DNA from: JAEUOS01 sp965279115
GTDB taxonomy: Bacteria > Pseudomonadota > Gammaproteobacteria > Burkholderiales > JAEUOS01
Reading direction: 5' to 3'
Length of the DNA stretch: 64,000 nucleotides
NCBI GenBank assembly: GCA_965279115.1
Contig: OZ257137.1
Span: forward strand, 3,906,001 to 3,970,000
Made by a program: the position numbers and the translations under genes. Below the pieces are notes generated by a model. The model was not told where the DNA came from. It saw nothing but the letters and a program-made list of their open reading frames with translations, and made no database searches. This document shows, piece after piece, positions 55,326-63,776 of this stretch; position 1 is the stretch's first letter; every line of letters starts with the position of its first letter.

Positions 55326-55718
55326 ATGCGTCATTACGAAATCGTTTTTATCGTCCATCCGGACCAGAGCGAGCAGGTGCCGGCCATGGTCGAGCGCTAT
55401 CGCGGCCAGGTGCAGGCGGGCGGTGGCAAGATCCACCGCATTGAAGACTGGGGGCGGCGCCAGCTCGCCTACCCGATCAACAAGATCTTCAAGGCCCACT
55501 ATGTGCTCATGAACATCGAAGTCGACCAGAAAATCCTGGACGAACTCGAGCATGGCTTCAAGTTCAACGACGCGGTGCTGCGCCACCTGGTGGTGCGCAT
55601 GAAGAAGGCGCACACCGCGCCTTCGCCGATGATGAAGGAAGAGAAGTCGCGCAACCTGACCTCCGGTCCCGCACCCGCCGCTCCCGCCCCGGCGGAAGCC
55701 CCGGCCGCTGCCGAATAA
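55326..55718 (+). CDS. rpsF: 30S ribosomal protein S6
   Basis: S6 binds S18 and 16S rRNA in the small-subunit platform. The 130-residue protein has MRHYEIVFIVHPDQSEQVPAMVERY, GGRRQLAYPINKIFKAHYVLMNIEV and a C-terminal Ala/Pro/Glu-rich tail (about 100-130), a frequent S6 extension in this group. The start is ATG at 55326 with AAGGAG eight bases upstream; a TTG just before it is not used. Confidence 0.97.
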   Translation: MRHYEIVFIVHPDQSEQVPAMVERYRGQVQAGGGKIHRIEDWGRRQLAYPINKIFKAHYVLMNIEVDQKILDELEHGFKFNDAVLRHLVVRMKKAHTAPSPMMKEEKSRNLTSGPAPAAPAPAEAPAAAE

Positions 55719-55736
55719 GGCCAGGCAACCACGATT

Positions 55737-56036
55737 TTGGAGTCGCAAAACCGGATTGAACTCACCGGCACGGTCACCGCGATTGAAGCGGTGCGCTATA
55801 CGCCGGCAGGCATCCCGATCGTCGAACTGAAGCTCTCCCATGAATCGACCCAGGCGGAAGCCGGGCGCAACCGCCAGGTGGCCATCGAAGTGATGGCGCT
55901 GGCGGCAGGGGAGGCGGCGCAGAAGCTGGCCAAGTGCCCGCTTGGCGCGCAGGTCAAGGCGCAAGGTTTCCTGGCCCACAAGGGCAAGAGCAGGGTCCAG
56001 CTGGTGATGCACATCAACGCATTCGAATACATTTAA
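55737..56036 (+). CDS. priB: Primosomal replication protein PriB
   Basis: PriB is a small single-strand-binding protein that helps restart replication with PriA. The 99-residue OB-fold product shows NRIELTGTVTAIEAVRYTPAGIPIVELKLSHES and the end VQLVMHINAFEYI. It starts at a TTG (55737), with only a weak ribosome-binding site, which fits coupling to rpsF. Its place between rpsF and rpsR is standard in Beta- and Gammaproteobacteria. Confidence 0.93.
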   Translation: MESQNRIELTGTVTAIEAVRYTPAGIPIVELKLSHESTQAEAGRNRQVAIEVMALAAGEAAQKLAKCPLGAQVKAQGFLAHKGKSRVQLVMHINAFEYI

Positions 56037-56046
56037 GGAGTCACAC

Positions 56047-56346
56047 ATGCCCCCACCTGGACGCTCTGGCGGACGCTTCGGAAAGCCCGCCTTCAAGAAA
56101 CGCGACAACCCCAACAAGGGTCTGTTCAAGCGCAAGAAATTCTGCCGCTTCACCGTCGGCAAGGTTGAATGGATCGACTACAAGGACATCGAAGTCCTGA
56201 AGGATTTCATTCAGGAAAACGGCAAGATCATGCCGGCGCGCGTGACCGGCACCAAGGCCGGCTATCAGCGCCAGCTTACCGACGCCATCAAGCGTGCACG
56301 CTACCTGGCGCTGGTTCCGTACACCGACCTGCATCACGTCCGGTAA
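56047..56346 (+). CDS. rpsR: 30S ribosomal protein S18
   Basis: S18 forms the platform heterodimer with S6. The 99-residue protein has the conserved core FKRKKFCRFTVGKVEWIDYKD, IMPARVTGTKAGYQRQLTDAIKRARYLALVPYTD, and a basic N-terminal extension (MPPPGRSGGRFGKPAFKKRDNPNKG) of about 20 residues beyond E. coli S18. Extensions like this are common in Betaproteobacteria. It lies ten bases after priB. Confidence 0.97.
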   Translation: MPPPGRSGGRFGKPAFKKRDNPNKGLFKRKKFCRFTVGKVEWIDYKDIEVLKDFIQENGKIMPARVTGTKAGYQRQLTDAIKRARYLALVPYTDLHHVR

Positions 56347-56358
56347 GGGAGAGAAGCC

Positions 56359-56811
56359 ATGCAAGTCATCCTGATGGAAAAAGTGGCCAATCTGGGCAAT
56401 CTCGGCGACATCGTCCGCGTCAAGGACGGTTTCGCGCGCAACTTCCTGATTCCGCAGCGCAAGGCCAAGCGTGCGACCGACGCCAACCGCGCCGAATTCG
56501 AAGCACGCCGTGTCGAACTCGAAAAGGTCGCCGGTGAGCGTCTCAGCGCCGCCCAGGCCCTGGCCACCAAGCTCGACGGCCTGATGGTGCAGATCACCGA
56601 AAAGGCCGGTGTTGACGGCCGCCTGTTCGGCTCCGTGACCAACTTCAACATCTCCGACGCCCTGGTCAAGCTGGGCCACGACGTGGAACGTTCGCAGATC
56701 CGCATGCCCGCAGGTCCGATCAAGACCGTGGGCGACAACGACATCGCCGTGCAGCTGCACACCGACGTCGTGGTCAACATCAAAGTCTCGGTGCTCGGCG
56801 AAGCCGCCTGA
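56359..56811 (+). CDS. rplI: 50S ribosomal protein L9
   Basis: L9 has two rRNA-binding lobes joined by a long helix, all visible in the 150 residues: MQVILMEKVANLGNLGDIVRVKDGFARNFLIPQRKA, then the helix rich in Lys/Glu/Ala, then LFGSVTNFNISDALVKLGHDVERSQIRMP and the end IAVQLHTDVVVNIKVSVLGE. It ends the rpsF-priB-rpsR-rplI operon; a strong terminator follows. Confidence 0.98.
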   Translation: MQVILMEKVANLGNLGDIVRVKDGFARNFLIPQRKAKRATDANRAEFEARRVELEKVAGERLSAAQALATKLDGLMVQITEKAGVDGRLFGSVTNFNISDALVKLGHDVERSQIRMPAGPIKTVGDNDIAVQLHTDVVVNIKVSVLGEAA

Positions 56812-56856
56812 GCCGGATTTTTATCCGGGCTTAATCAAGCACTTGCAGCATGCTGC

Positions 56857-56884
56857 AAAAAGGCCGCCGGAAGGCGGCCTTTTT
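56857..56884 (+). terminator. Rho-independent terminator of the rpsF operon
   Basis: AAAAAGGCCGCC (56857-56868), GGAA loop, GGCGGCCTTTTT (56873-56884): a perfect 12-base-pair stem ending in a T-run. It lies 46 bases after the rplI stop and 39 bases before the dnaB start. Confidence 0.95.
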
Positions 56885-56922
56885 GTTTATAGTTTCCCTC
56901 CGCATACGCACAAAAGCCGCCC

Positions 56923-58332
56923 ATGTCCGCCGTCATGCCGCGCCAGAGCCAGGGGCACGATGCCCAGGTCGAGGCCCTCAAGATCCCGCCACACTCGATC
57001 GAGGCCGAGCAGTCGACGCTCGGCGGTCTGCTGCTCGACAACCAGGCCTGGGACAAGATCGGCGACGTGCTGCGCGAGGATGATTTCTACCGGCTTGACC
57101 ATCGCCTGATCTGGAAGCATGTCTCCAAGCTGATTGAAAAGGGCCGTCCGGCGGACGTAATCACGGTCTATGAATCGCTTGACGCCGAAAAGAAGGCCGA
57201 GGACGCCGGCGGGCTGTCCTACCTGAACGCGCTGGCGATGAACACGCCGTCGGCGGCCAACATCCGCGGCTATGCGCAGATCGTGCGCGACCGCTCCATA
57301 CTGCGCAAGCTGCTGGTGGCCACCGACGAGATCGGCGGTTCGGTCTACAACCGCCAGGGCCGCGAGGTGCGCCAGATTCTTGATGAGGCCGAGTCGCGCG
57401 TGTTCCAGATCGCCGAGGACGGCGCCCGTGGCAACACCGGTTTTGTCGAACTCGGGCCGCTGCTCACCCAGGTGCGCGACCGCGTGCAGGAACTGCACGA
57501 CCTGAACAGTCCGGACGTCACCGGCGTCCCCACCGGTTTCATGGACCTCGACCGCAAGACCTCCGGGCTGCAGGCGGGCGACCTGATCATCGTGGCCGGC
57601 CGCCCCTCGATGGGCAAGACCGCGTTTTCGCTCAACATCGCCGAGAACGTCGCACTCGAGGGTGGCATCGTCGGCGTGTTCTCGATGGAAATGGGCGGCA
57701 CCCAGCTGGCCATGCGCATGCTGGGCTCGATCGGCCGCCTCGACCTGCACCGCCTGCGCACCGGCAAGCTCGACGACAACGAGTTCTCCAAGTTCGCCAC
57801 GGCGCTGGAGCGCCTGCAGGAAGTGAAACTGCATATCGACGAGACTCCGGCCCTCACCGCGCTCGAATTGCGCGCGCGCGCCCGGCGCCTGCACCGCATC
57901 TACGGCAAGCTTGACCTGATCGTCATCGACTACCTGCAGCTGATGTCGGCTTCCGGTGGTGGCGGCGAGAACCGCGCCACTGAAATCTCCGAGATCTCGC
58001 GCTCGTTGAAAGCGTTGGCCAAGGAGCTTCACGTGCCGGTGATCGCGCTCTCGCAGTTGAACCGCAGCCTTGAGCAGCGCACCGACAAGCGTCCGATGAT
58101 GAGCGACCTGCGCGAGTCGGGCGCCATCGAACAGGACGCCGACGTCATCCTGTTCATCTATCGCGACGAGGTCTACAACCCCGACAACGAGAACAACAAG
58201 GGCATCGCCGAGGTCATCATAGGCAAGCAGCGTAACGGCCCGATCGGCAAGGTCGAACTGGCATTCCTGGGCGAGTACACCAAGTTCGAGAACCTCGCGC
58301 GGCCGAGCAACTACTCCTACAGCAGCGAGTGA
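56923..58332 (+). CDS. dnaB: Replicative DNA helicase DnaB
   Basis: DnaB is the hexameric helicase that opens the fork. The 469-residue protein has the N-terminal domain (PPHSIEAEQSTLGGLLLDNQAW), a linker helix, and the RecA-like ATPase with Walker A GRPSMGKTAFSLNIAEN, the DLIVIDYLQLM Walker B strand and QLNRSLEQRTDKRPMMSDLRESGAIEQDADV. No intein is present. Its stop overlaps the GTG of the next gene. Confidence 0.98.
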   Translation: MSAVMPRQSQGHDAQVEALKIPPHSIEAEQSTLGGLLLDNQAWDKIGDVLREDDFYRLDHRLIWKHVSKLIEKGRPADVITVYESLDAEKKAEDAGGLSYLNALAMNTPSAANIRGYAQIVRDRSILRKLLVATDEIGGSVYNRQGREVRQILDEAESRVFQIAEDGARGNTGFVELGPLLTQVRDRVQELHDLNSPDVTGVPTGFMDLDRKTSGLQAGDLIIVAGRPSMGKTAFSLNIAENVALEGGIVGVFSMEMGGTQLAMRMLGSIGRLDLHRLRTGKLDDNEFSKFATALERLQEVKLHIDETPALTALELRARARRLHRIYGKLDLIVIDYLQLMSASGGGGENRATEISEISRSLKALAKELHVPVIALSQLNRSLEQRTDKRPMMSDLRESGAIEQDADVILFIYRDEVYNPDNENNKGIAEVIIGKQRNGPIGKVELAFLGEYTKFENLARPSNYSYSSE

Positions 58333-59420
58333 GCCGGCACGACTGTGGATTGTCGTCAATCTTCGCTGCGATGGCGCGTCGCGGCGCGTGGCGTGCGCCT
58401 GCCGTCCAGTGTGGCGCTCCCGGGCGAAGGGCACTCATGCTCGCCGGCATGGCGGTGTTGGCTTGCGTGTTGCACCTGCCCGCCCTGGCGCAGACCGCGC
58501 CGGCTACGCGCAACGAGGCGGGGATCGTTGATCTGGTTGAGGGAGGCGTGACCGTCACCGGTCCGGATCGCCGTCCGAAAGCCATCCGCAAGGGCGATGT
58601 CCTGTTCGAAGGTGACGCCATCGCCACCGCGGCCGATGGGGAACTGCATGCCAATCTCACCGATGGCGGCGTCATCGCGGTGCGACCCAATACGCAGTTG
58701 CGCATCACCCGCTATCAGGCCAATGGCGAGCCCAACGACACCAGCATCCTGAACCTGGTCAAGGGAAGTTTTCGCTCCATCACCGGTTGGATCGCCCGGT
58801 CCAACCCGTCGGGCTACCAGATTCGCACACCCACCTCGACTCTGGGCGTGCGCGGCACCGATCATGAACCGCTGGTCATTCCACCGGGCGCCACTGAAGG
58901 TGAACCAGGTACCTACGACAGGGTGCATGCCGGGACGTCCTTCATCCGCGGCAAGAATGGCGTGGTCGACATATCCGCCGGACGAGCCGGGTTTTTCGCG
59001 CATCATGGCCGTGACCGTCCGCGCGTCCTCGACCAGGTGCCCCGATTTTTCCGTCCTGCCCGCAATGAACGCCTGCTTGAAGGCCGGCATGAACGTGTGC
59101 GGCAGGCTCTGGAACAAAAACGTGGCGAGCGTCGCAAGTTCATCGAGGAGCGCCGCCAGCGCCGTGTGGAGGGTGGCAAGGGCCTGTCCGGGCGACCCGG
59201 CGAAGCTGGTCCGGGTGTGCGTACCGAAGCCAGCGAGCGGGGCCGCGAAGCGCGGCGCGAAGCCGCCGAGCAGCAACGCGCGGACCGTCAGGCCGAGCGT
59301 GCGCGACAACGCGAATCAGTGCAACATGAACGTGAATCCCGTCAGCAACAACGCCATGAAGCGCAGCAGCAGCGCCGCGAGGGCCGTGCATCACAGGACG
59401 AACGGCGCGAGCGCCACTGA
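58329..59420 (+). CDS. Exported FecR-domain protein with charged C-terminal tail
   Basis: A 363-residue protein with a signal segment (about 36-54, LMLAGMAVLACVLHLPALAQ), a FecR domain (about 60-180, ending STLGVRGTDHE), then an Arg/Gln/Glu-rich tail (about 240-363). The tail is predicted helical, with repeats like ERRQ and RQQQRHEAQQQRR. The frame opens at a GTG that overlaps the dnaB stop; an ATG at 58371 or 58437 (with GAAGG upstream) are alternative starts. No sigma factor or TonB receptor is adjacent, so it is probably not a siderophore-type regulator but a periplasmic FecR-fold protein. Confidence 0.75.
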   Translation: MSRHDCGLSSIFAAMARRGAWRAPAVQCGAPGRRALMLAGMAVLACVLHLPALAQTAPATRNEAGIVDLVEGGVTVTGPDRRPKAIRKGDVLFEGDAIATAADGELHANLTDGGVIAVRPNTQLRITRYQANGEPNDTSILNLVKGSFRSITGWIARSNPSGYQIRTPTSTLGVRGTDHEPLVIPPGATEGEPGTYDRVHAGTSFIRGKNGVVDISAGRAGFFAHHGRDRPRVLDQVPRFFRPARNERLLEGRHERVRQALEQKRGERRKFIEERRQRRVEGGKGLSGRPGEAGPGVRTEASERGREARREAAEQQRADRQAERARQRESVQHERESRQQQRHEAQQQRREGRASQDERRERH

Positions 59421-59446
59421 ACATCCCCCACTTTTTCAGGAACCTC

Positions 59447-59899
59447 ATGAGCATCGACATCGCCAGGCCCCTGGCGCGTTACGCCGCATGGCGGCGCGCT
59501 GGCGACTACGTGTTTCTTTCCGGCATCATCGCCGTGGATCCGGCCCGCAAGCTGATCGTGCGCGGATTCGACGACATCCCCGCCGATGCCGCCGCCTCGA
59601 TCGGCGCCACCGGAGAATTTTCCACCGACTTCAAGCAGGGGCCGATCCTGGCGCAAAGCTGGTATGTGCTCGACCGCGTGCGCCAGACTGTCGAGGCCGC
59701 CGGCGGCAGCATGGCCGACGTGGTCAAGCTGGTGCAGTACTTCACCAACCTCGACCACTTTCCGCTCTATTCGCGCGTGCGCGGACAGTTCTTTCCCGGC
59801 GAGCCGCCGGTGTCCACAGTGGTGGGAGTCTCCGGGCTGATGCCTTCAGCGGACGTGCTGGTCGAGGTCGAGGCTACGGCCTACCTGCCGCACAAGTAG
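59447..59899 (+). CDS. RidA/YjgF-family protein
   Basis: A 150-residue cytoplasmic protein of the RidA/YER057c/UK114 family, many of which hydrolyse reactive enamine/imine intermediates. Family signs are DYVFLSGIIAVDPARK, the middle QSWYVLDRVRQTVEAAGGSMADVVKLVQYFTNLDHF and the C-terminal SGLMPSADVLVEVEATAYL. The diagnostic Arg of catalytic RidA proteins (R105 in E. coli numbering) is not at the usual place here; SGLMPS replaces the RxxLP-type segment, so deaminase activity is doubtful. The start is ATG at 59447. Confidence 0.82.
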   Translation: MSIDIARPLARYAAWRRAGDYVFLSGIIAVDPARKLIVRGFDDIPADAAASIGATGEFSTDFKQGPILAQSWYVLDRVRQTVEAAGGSMADVVKLVQYFTNLDHFPLYSRVRGQFFPGEPPVSTVVGVSGLMPSADVLVEVEATAYLPHK

Positions 59900-59922
59900 C
59901 GCGACACGGGACAGCGTCCCGC

Positions 59923-59953
59923 CATTTCAGGGCGGCATTGCCGCCCTGAAATG
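59923..59953. terminator. 31-base near-perfect palindrome between convergent genes
   Basis: CATTTCAGGGCGGCA (59923-59937) is the exact reverse complement of TGCCGCCCTGAAATG (59939-59953), with one base in the centre. It sits 23 bases after the RidA stop and overlaps nothing coding until 59960. It probably folds as a bidirectional transcript-ending hairpin, though there is no T-run. Confidence 0.75.
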
Positions 59954-59959
59954 ATGCAT

Positions 59960-60925
59960 CTACTGCGGCTTTACGCCTGCCGCCTGCAACACCCTAGACG
60001 CATCCTCGACTTCGCTCTTGACGAAGGTCTTGAACTCGGCGGGCGTCATGGGCATGGGCTCCAGACCCATCTTGCCGAGGCGTTCCTTGATGTCCGGTGC
60101 GGCCCAGGCTTTCTGTACGTCGGCGGCGATCTTTTCCACAATGGCCGGCGGCGTGCCGGCCGGCGCGAACATCCCGGTCCAGAGGTTGAAGTTGAAGCCC
60201 GGCAACCCTGCCTGGGCCACGGTGGGCACATCGGGCAGCAGGCTGGAGCGTTGTGCCGTGGATACGGCCAAGGCCACCAGCTTGCCGTCGCGGATGTGCG
60301 GCAGGGCCGCGGCGATCGGCGAAAAATAATAGGTCAGGCGACCACCGATGGTGTCGGTGACCGCTTCCGGCGTGCCCTTGTACGGGATGTGCACCAGATC
60401 CAGCTTGCTCATGCCCTTGAATTTCTCGCCGGCGAGATGGGTGCCGCTGCCATTTCCCGCCGAACCGAAGTTGAGGCTGCCGGGCTTGGCACGCGCGGCG
60501 GCCATCAGGTCGCCGAGGGTCTTGAAGCCGGTGGACGGCGCCACGACAACGACGGTCGCCTGTCCGGCCACGGGCGTTACTTCGGCGAAATCCTTGAAGG
60601 TATCGTAGTTGAGCTTGGCATAGATCGCCGGATTGGCTGCGTGGCCGGACGAATGCACCAAGAGCGTGTAACCATCCGGAGCCGCTTTCGCCACCATGCC
60701 GGCACCAATCGTCCCGCCGGCACCCGGGCGATTCTCGATGATCACAGGCTGGCCCCAGAACTCCGAGAGCTTGGTCTGTACCGCGCGCGCCGAGATGTCG
60801 GTGGCGCTGCCCGGGGTGAAGGGCACGACGATGGTGACCGGCTTGGCGGGGAAAGTCTGGGCTTGCGCCGCTGGCAGCGTGGCAGCGAGTGAAATTGCAG
60901 CGATCAGGTACGAAAGGGGTTTCAT
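59960..60925 (-). CDS. Bug/TctC-type periplasmic solute-binding receptor
   Basis: A 321-residue periplasmic protein with signal MKPLSYLIAAISLAATLPAAQA and the tripartite tricarboxylate transporter receptor fold. Signatures are FPAKPVTIVVPFTPGSATDISAR, GQPVIIENRPGAGGTIGAG and VHIPYKGTPEAVTDTIGGR. Such receptors bind carboxylates or amides, with ligand not predictable here. No TctA/TctB membrane genes are nearby, typical of the expanded orphan receptors of Burkholderiales. Confidence 0.94.
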   Translation of the reverse strand: MKPLSYLIAAISLAATLPAAQAQTFPAKPVTIVVPFTPGSATDISARAVQTKLSEFWGQPVIIENRPGAGGTIGAGMVAKAAPDGYTLLVHSSGHAANPAIYAKLNYDTFKDFAEVTPVAGQATVVVVAPSTGFKTLGDLMAAARAKPGSLNFGSAGNGSGTHLAGEKFKGMSKLDLVHIPYKGTPEAVTDTIGGRLTYYFSPIAAALPHIRDGKLVALAVSTAQRSSLLPDVPTVAQAGLPGFNFNLWTGMFAPAGTPPAIVEKIAADVQKAWAAPDIKERLGKMGLEPMPMTPAEFKTFVKSEVEDASRVLQAAGVKPQ

Positions 60926-61145
60926 CGAAGTCTCCTTGGAGGGTCTTGTTCTTCTTGGGAGGCGGGTTGCCTTGCCGGAACGCGAAGTCTAGTGCAGGGG
61001 CATGCCTGCCACCCTTATCGAAAACCCGTGGTTTCAGTCACGCCTTGTTGCAATTGGGCACTTGAAAGCGGCTCGCCGCGGTGTCACCTTGAGAGCACTG
61101 TGTGAAAGCCGCGCTTCGCGGCGTTCATGTTCCGGGGAGCCATCC

Positions 61146-62012
61146 ATGAAGCGTTTGATAGCAATTGTCTTGTTGGGCCTGATGTCGACACTGGCTTTGG
61201 CCTTGCCGAGTCCCAAGGACATTGAAGCGGCCGTGAGCGCCGGTCAGTTGACCCGCGCAGAGGAAATGCTCAAGGAAGTCATCCGCGACAAGCCCAACAG
61301 TGCCAAAGCCCATTACGAGCTTGGTCAGGTACTGGCGCGCGCGGGCCGCAATTTCGAGGCGCGTGAAGCGCTGGAGAAGGCCAAGAGCCTCGACCCATCC
61401 CTCAAGTTCGCGCGTGACCCGGCACATTTCAATGAAATCCTGAACCGGATTCCGGGCGGTACAACCAGCGTTGCGAGCGGTGCCGGCGCGGTATTGTCGA
61501 GCCCGCGCGCGGATGTGGCCGCACAGGCCGCCCCGGTGCGCGAACCGGCTTCGCCCTCGATCCCATGGGGCTATATGTTGGTGGGCGGCGGCGCGCTGGT
61601 TGCCGTCTGGATGATCATGCGGCGACGTGCTGCACCCACAGCCAGCGGTATGGCGATGGCCGGTGCCGGCAGCCCGGTCATGGCGGGTGCAGGTGGTGCT
61701 GCCACGCCTGCCGCAGCGGGTTATGCGCCCGGCTACGGTGCGGGCTATCCGGGCGCGCAGCCGGCGCGCGGGGCCGGCATCGGCGGTGCGGTGCTGGGCG
61801 GAGTGGCGGGCATGGCGGCCGGCTACGGGCTGGCGAAAATGATGGAGCATGGCGAGGACCGTTCGTCGCATGCCGGCAACCTGGCCGGCGGCAATGGCTT
61901 CACGCCGATCGAGCCAGCATCGCAACCCGACTACGGCAGTTTCGACGCCGGGGCCGGTGACGACTGGGACAATGTCGACGCCGGCTCAGGGTCGGACGAC
62001 GACAGCTGGTAA
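61146..62012 (+). CDS. TPR protein with membrane helix, Gly/Ala-rich region and acidic tail
   Basis: A 288-residue protein: signal peptide (MKRLIAIVLLGLMSTLALA), TPR units (about 24-95, SAGQLTRAEEMLKEVIRDKPNSAKAHYELGQVLARAG), one membrane helix (about 140-158, GYMLVGGGALVAVWMIMRR), a Gly/Ala/Pro/Tyr-rich stretch (about 165-240) and an acidic tail (DDWDNVDAGSGSDDDSW). A GGGGAG site precedes the ATG. Function not recognised; the layout suggests a periplasmic TPR domain anchored with a flexible, acidic C-terminus. Confidence 0.75.
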   Translation: MKRLIAIVLLGLMSTLALALPSPKDIEAAVSAGQLTRAEEMLKEVIRDKPNSAKAHYELGQVLARAGRNFEAREALEKAKSLDPSLKFARDPAHFNEILNRIPGGTTSVASGAGAVLSSPRADVAAQAAPVREPASPSIPWGYMLVGGGALVAVWMIMRRRAAPTASGMAMAGAGSPVMAGAGGAATPAAAGYAPGYGAGYPGAQPARGAGIGGAVLGGVAGMAAGYGLAKMMEHGEDRSSHAGNLAGGNGFTPIEPASQPDYGSFDAGAGDDWDNVDAGSGSDDDSW

Positions 62013-62150
62013 GCGCCGGCATGCGGCGATAGGCGCGGGCAGGGGACGGGTTATCCGCCCAACCCGCGCCGCACGATGGCGCGCCGATGTTCCGCGCACA
62101 GCTGCTTGTCCCGTTGGGTCGCCCGTGCAGCCTGGCAATCCTGGCTGCCG

Positions 62151-62612
62151 TCACTCATCATAGCTAATGCCTTCCACCACATCGCCCGTCACCGCAACGA
62201 TGAACACCCCGTCGGGCCAGCCTTCCCCGGAAAAACCGTATAGCAGTTCGATCCGTCCGCCCGCTTCGATCACCATGCCCTGCACGTCAAGCCTGGCCCA
62301 CAGGTCGAGCGAGGTCGCAATCCCGGGTGGCGGCAATTCAATCGAGTTTTCATGCGGTTTCCACAGGGTGTACAGGGCGCCCTGCAAATCCGGCATCAGC
62401 ATGCGGTAGTCGTCGCACAGGGTCTCGAAGGCGCGGTGCTCGGCCGCACCGGGCGTCTCCCCGGTTTGGTGGATGTTGATTGAGAACGGGCGCGGATCGT
62501 GTTTCCAGCGCATTTTTCCGTGCCACATCCGGTCGTCCAGCTTGAGCTCGCCGAACAGCGGGTCGGCAACGGCATTCCCGGATTTGCCCAGCAGGCGTGA
62601 GAAAAAACCCAT
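62151..62612 (-). CDS. Uncharacterised cytoplasmic protein
   Basis: A 153-residue protein starting MGFFSRLLGKSG with no signal or membrane segment. It has a beta-rich look, with FGELKLDDRMWHGKMRW, PRPFSINIHQTGE and a Gly-rich end (GFSGEGWPDGVFIVAVTGDVVEGISYDE). Resemblance to W-G-rich immunity-type domains (DUF6985/DUF2262-like) is only a guess. It is divergent from the Bug receptor gene at 62733, with 120 bases between. Function not known. Confidence 0.65.
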   Translation of the reverse strand: MGFFSRLLGKSGNAVADPLFGELKLDDRMWHGKMRWKHDPRPFSINIHQTGETPGAAEHRAFETLCDDYRMLMPDLQGALYTLWKPHENSIELPPPGIATSLDLWARLDVQGMVIEAGGRIELLYGFSGEGWPDGVFIVAVTGDVVEGISYDE

Positions 62613-62732
62613 GTGTCCGATCCCGTCAGTGGATGATCCGCGACCTGCGACGATGGCCGCCGCAGCGCTCATGTGGTCACATCCCCCCGTGCTAGCATCG
62701 CTTGCAATACAACAACAGGAGGAGAAACAAGC

Positions 62733-63767
62733 ATGCGTGGCTACCGCATTTCCGATGCATTTTATTCGCGCGCCGCTTGCGGATGGCGCAACCCTGGGCA
62801 CGCCATCGCGGCCCGCCTGGGTGCTGCGTTGCTGACGGGCATGGTCGCGCTGCTCGCCGGCCAGGCGTTCGCGCAAGGTGTGTTTCCTTCCCGGCCGCTG
62901 CGCATCATCGTGCCCGTCACCACCGGTGGTCCGAGCGATCTTGTGGCGCGCATTCTCGCGCGCGAGCTTGAAACCTCGTTCGGCAAGCCGGTGGTCATCG
63001 AAAATCGTCCGGGCGCTTCGCAGACTGTCGGCGCCAACGCGGTCGCCAAGGCCGAACCCGATGGCTACATGCTCCTGCAGGCGGCTGCCAACATGGCCAT
63101 CAATCCGTTCCTGATGTCCGACCTGCCGTACGACACGGTCAAGGACTTCGCGCCCATATCCCTCACCCACTTGACGCCCTATGTGTTTGTGGTGAGCGCG
63201 CAGTCGCCCATCAACACGCTGGCCGACCTGTTCAGGTTCATCCGCGACAACCCTGGCAAGGTGAGCTACGGCACCACCGGCCCGGGCAGCCCGCAGCAGC
63301 TCTCCACCCTGTTGCTGGCGCAACAGATGAAGCTGGGCGAGATGACCGAGATCCAGTACAAGGGCAGCTCCGCCGCCCACCCCGACCTGATCGCCAACCG
63401 CGTCACCTTCATGATCGACCCGCTTGCCGCGGCGGCGCCGCACATCAAGTCCGGCCTGCTGCGCGCGCTGGCTGTCACCACGCCGCAGCGCAATGGTGTG
63501 TTTCCCAACATTCCCACGGCCAGCGAGGCTGGCGCGCCCGGCTACGACTTCGCCAGCTGGGGCGGCCTGTTCGCACCCGCCGCCACGCCGCGAGCGGTGG
63601 TCATGAAACTGAACGAGGAAGTGAAGAAGGCGCTCACCGGAGCCGACCTGAGAAAACGCTTCGAAGACATGGGGTTGGTGGCCAAGCCCAGTTCGCCGGA
63701 GGAGTTCGGACAGTTCCTGCAGGCGGAAATGACACGCTGGAAGGGCCTGGTCAAGAAGGCGCCTTGA
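62733..63767 (+). CDS. Bug/TctC-type periplasmic solute-binding receptor
   Basis: A 344-residue protein of the same family as the one at 59960-60925, with FPSRPLRIIVPVTTGGPSDLVARIL, GKPVVIENRPGASQTVGANAVAKAEPDG and IQYKGSSAAHPDLIANR. The signal peptide is long (ends LLAGQAFAQ, about residue 49), and the start is ATG at 62733 because AGGAGGAG lies eight bases upstream. No transporter membrane subunits are adjacent. Ligand unknown. Confidence 0.93.
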   Translation: MRGYRISDAFYSRAACGWRNPGHAIAARLGAALLTGMVALLAGQAFAQGVFPSRPLRIIVPVTTGGPSDLVARILARELETSFGKPVVIENRPGASQTVGANAVAKAEPDGYMLLQAAANMAINPFLMSDLPYDTVKDFAPISLTHLTPYVFVVSAQSPINTLADLFRFIRDNPGKVSYGTTGPGSPQQLSTLLLAQQMKLGEMTEIQYKGSSAAHPDLIANRVTFMIDPLAAAAPHIKSGLLRALAVTTPQRNGVFPNIPTASEAGAPGYDFASWGGLFAPAATPRAVVMKLNEEVKKALTGADLRKRFEDMGLVAKPSSPEEFGQFLQAEMTRWKGLVKKAP

Positions 63768-63776
63768 TGCTGCGGG

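Noticed and set aside
56923..58332. Intein in dnaB
   Set aside because: Length of 469 residues and an intact Walker A region show no insertion.
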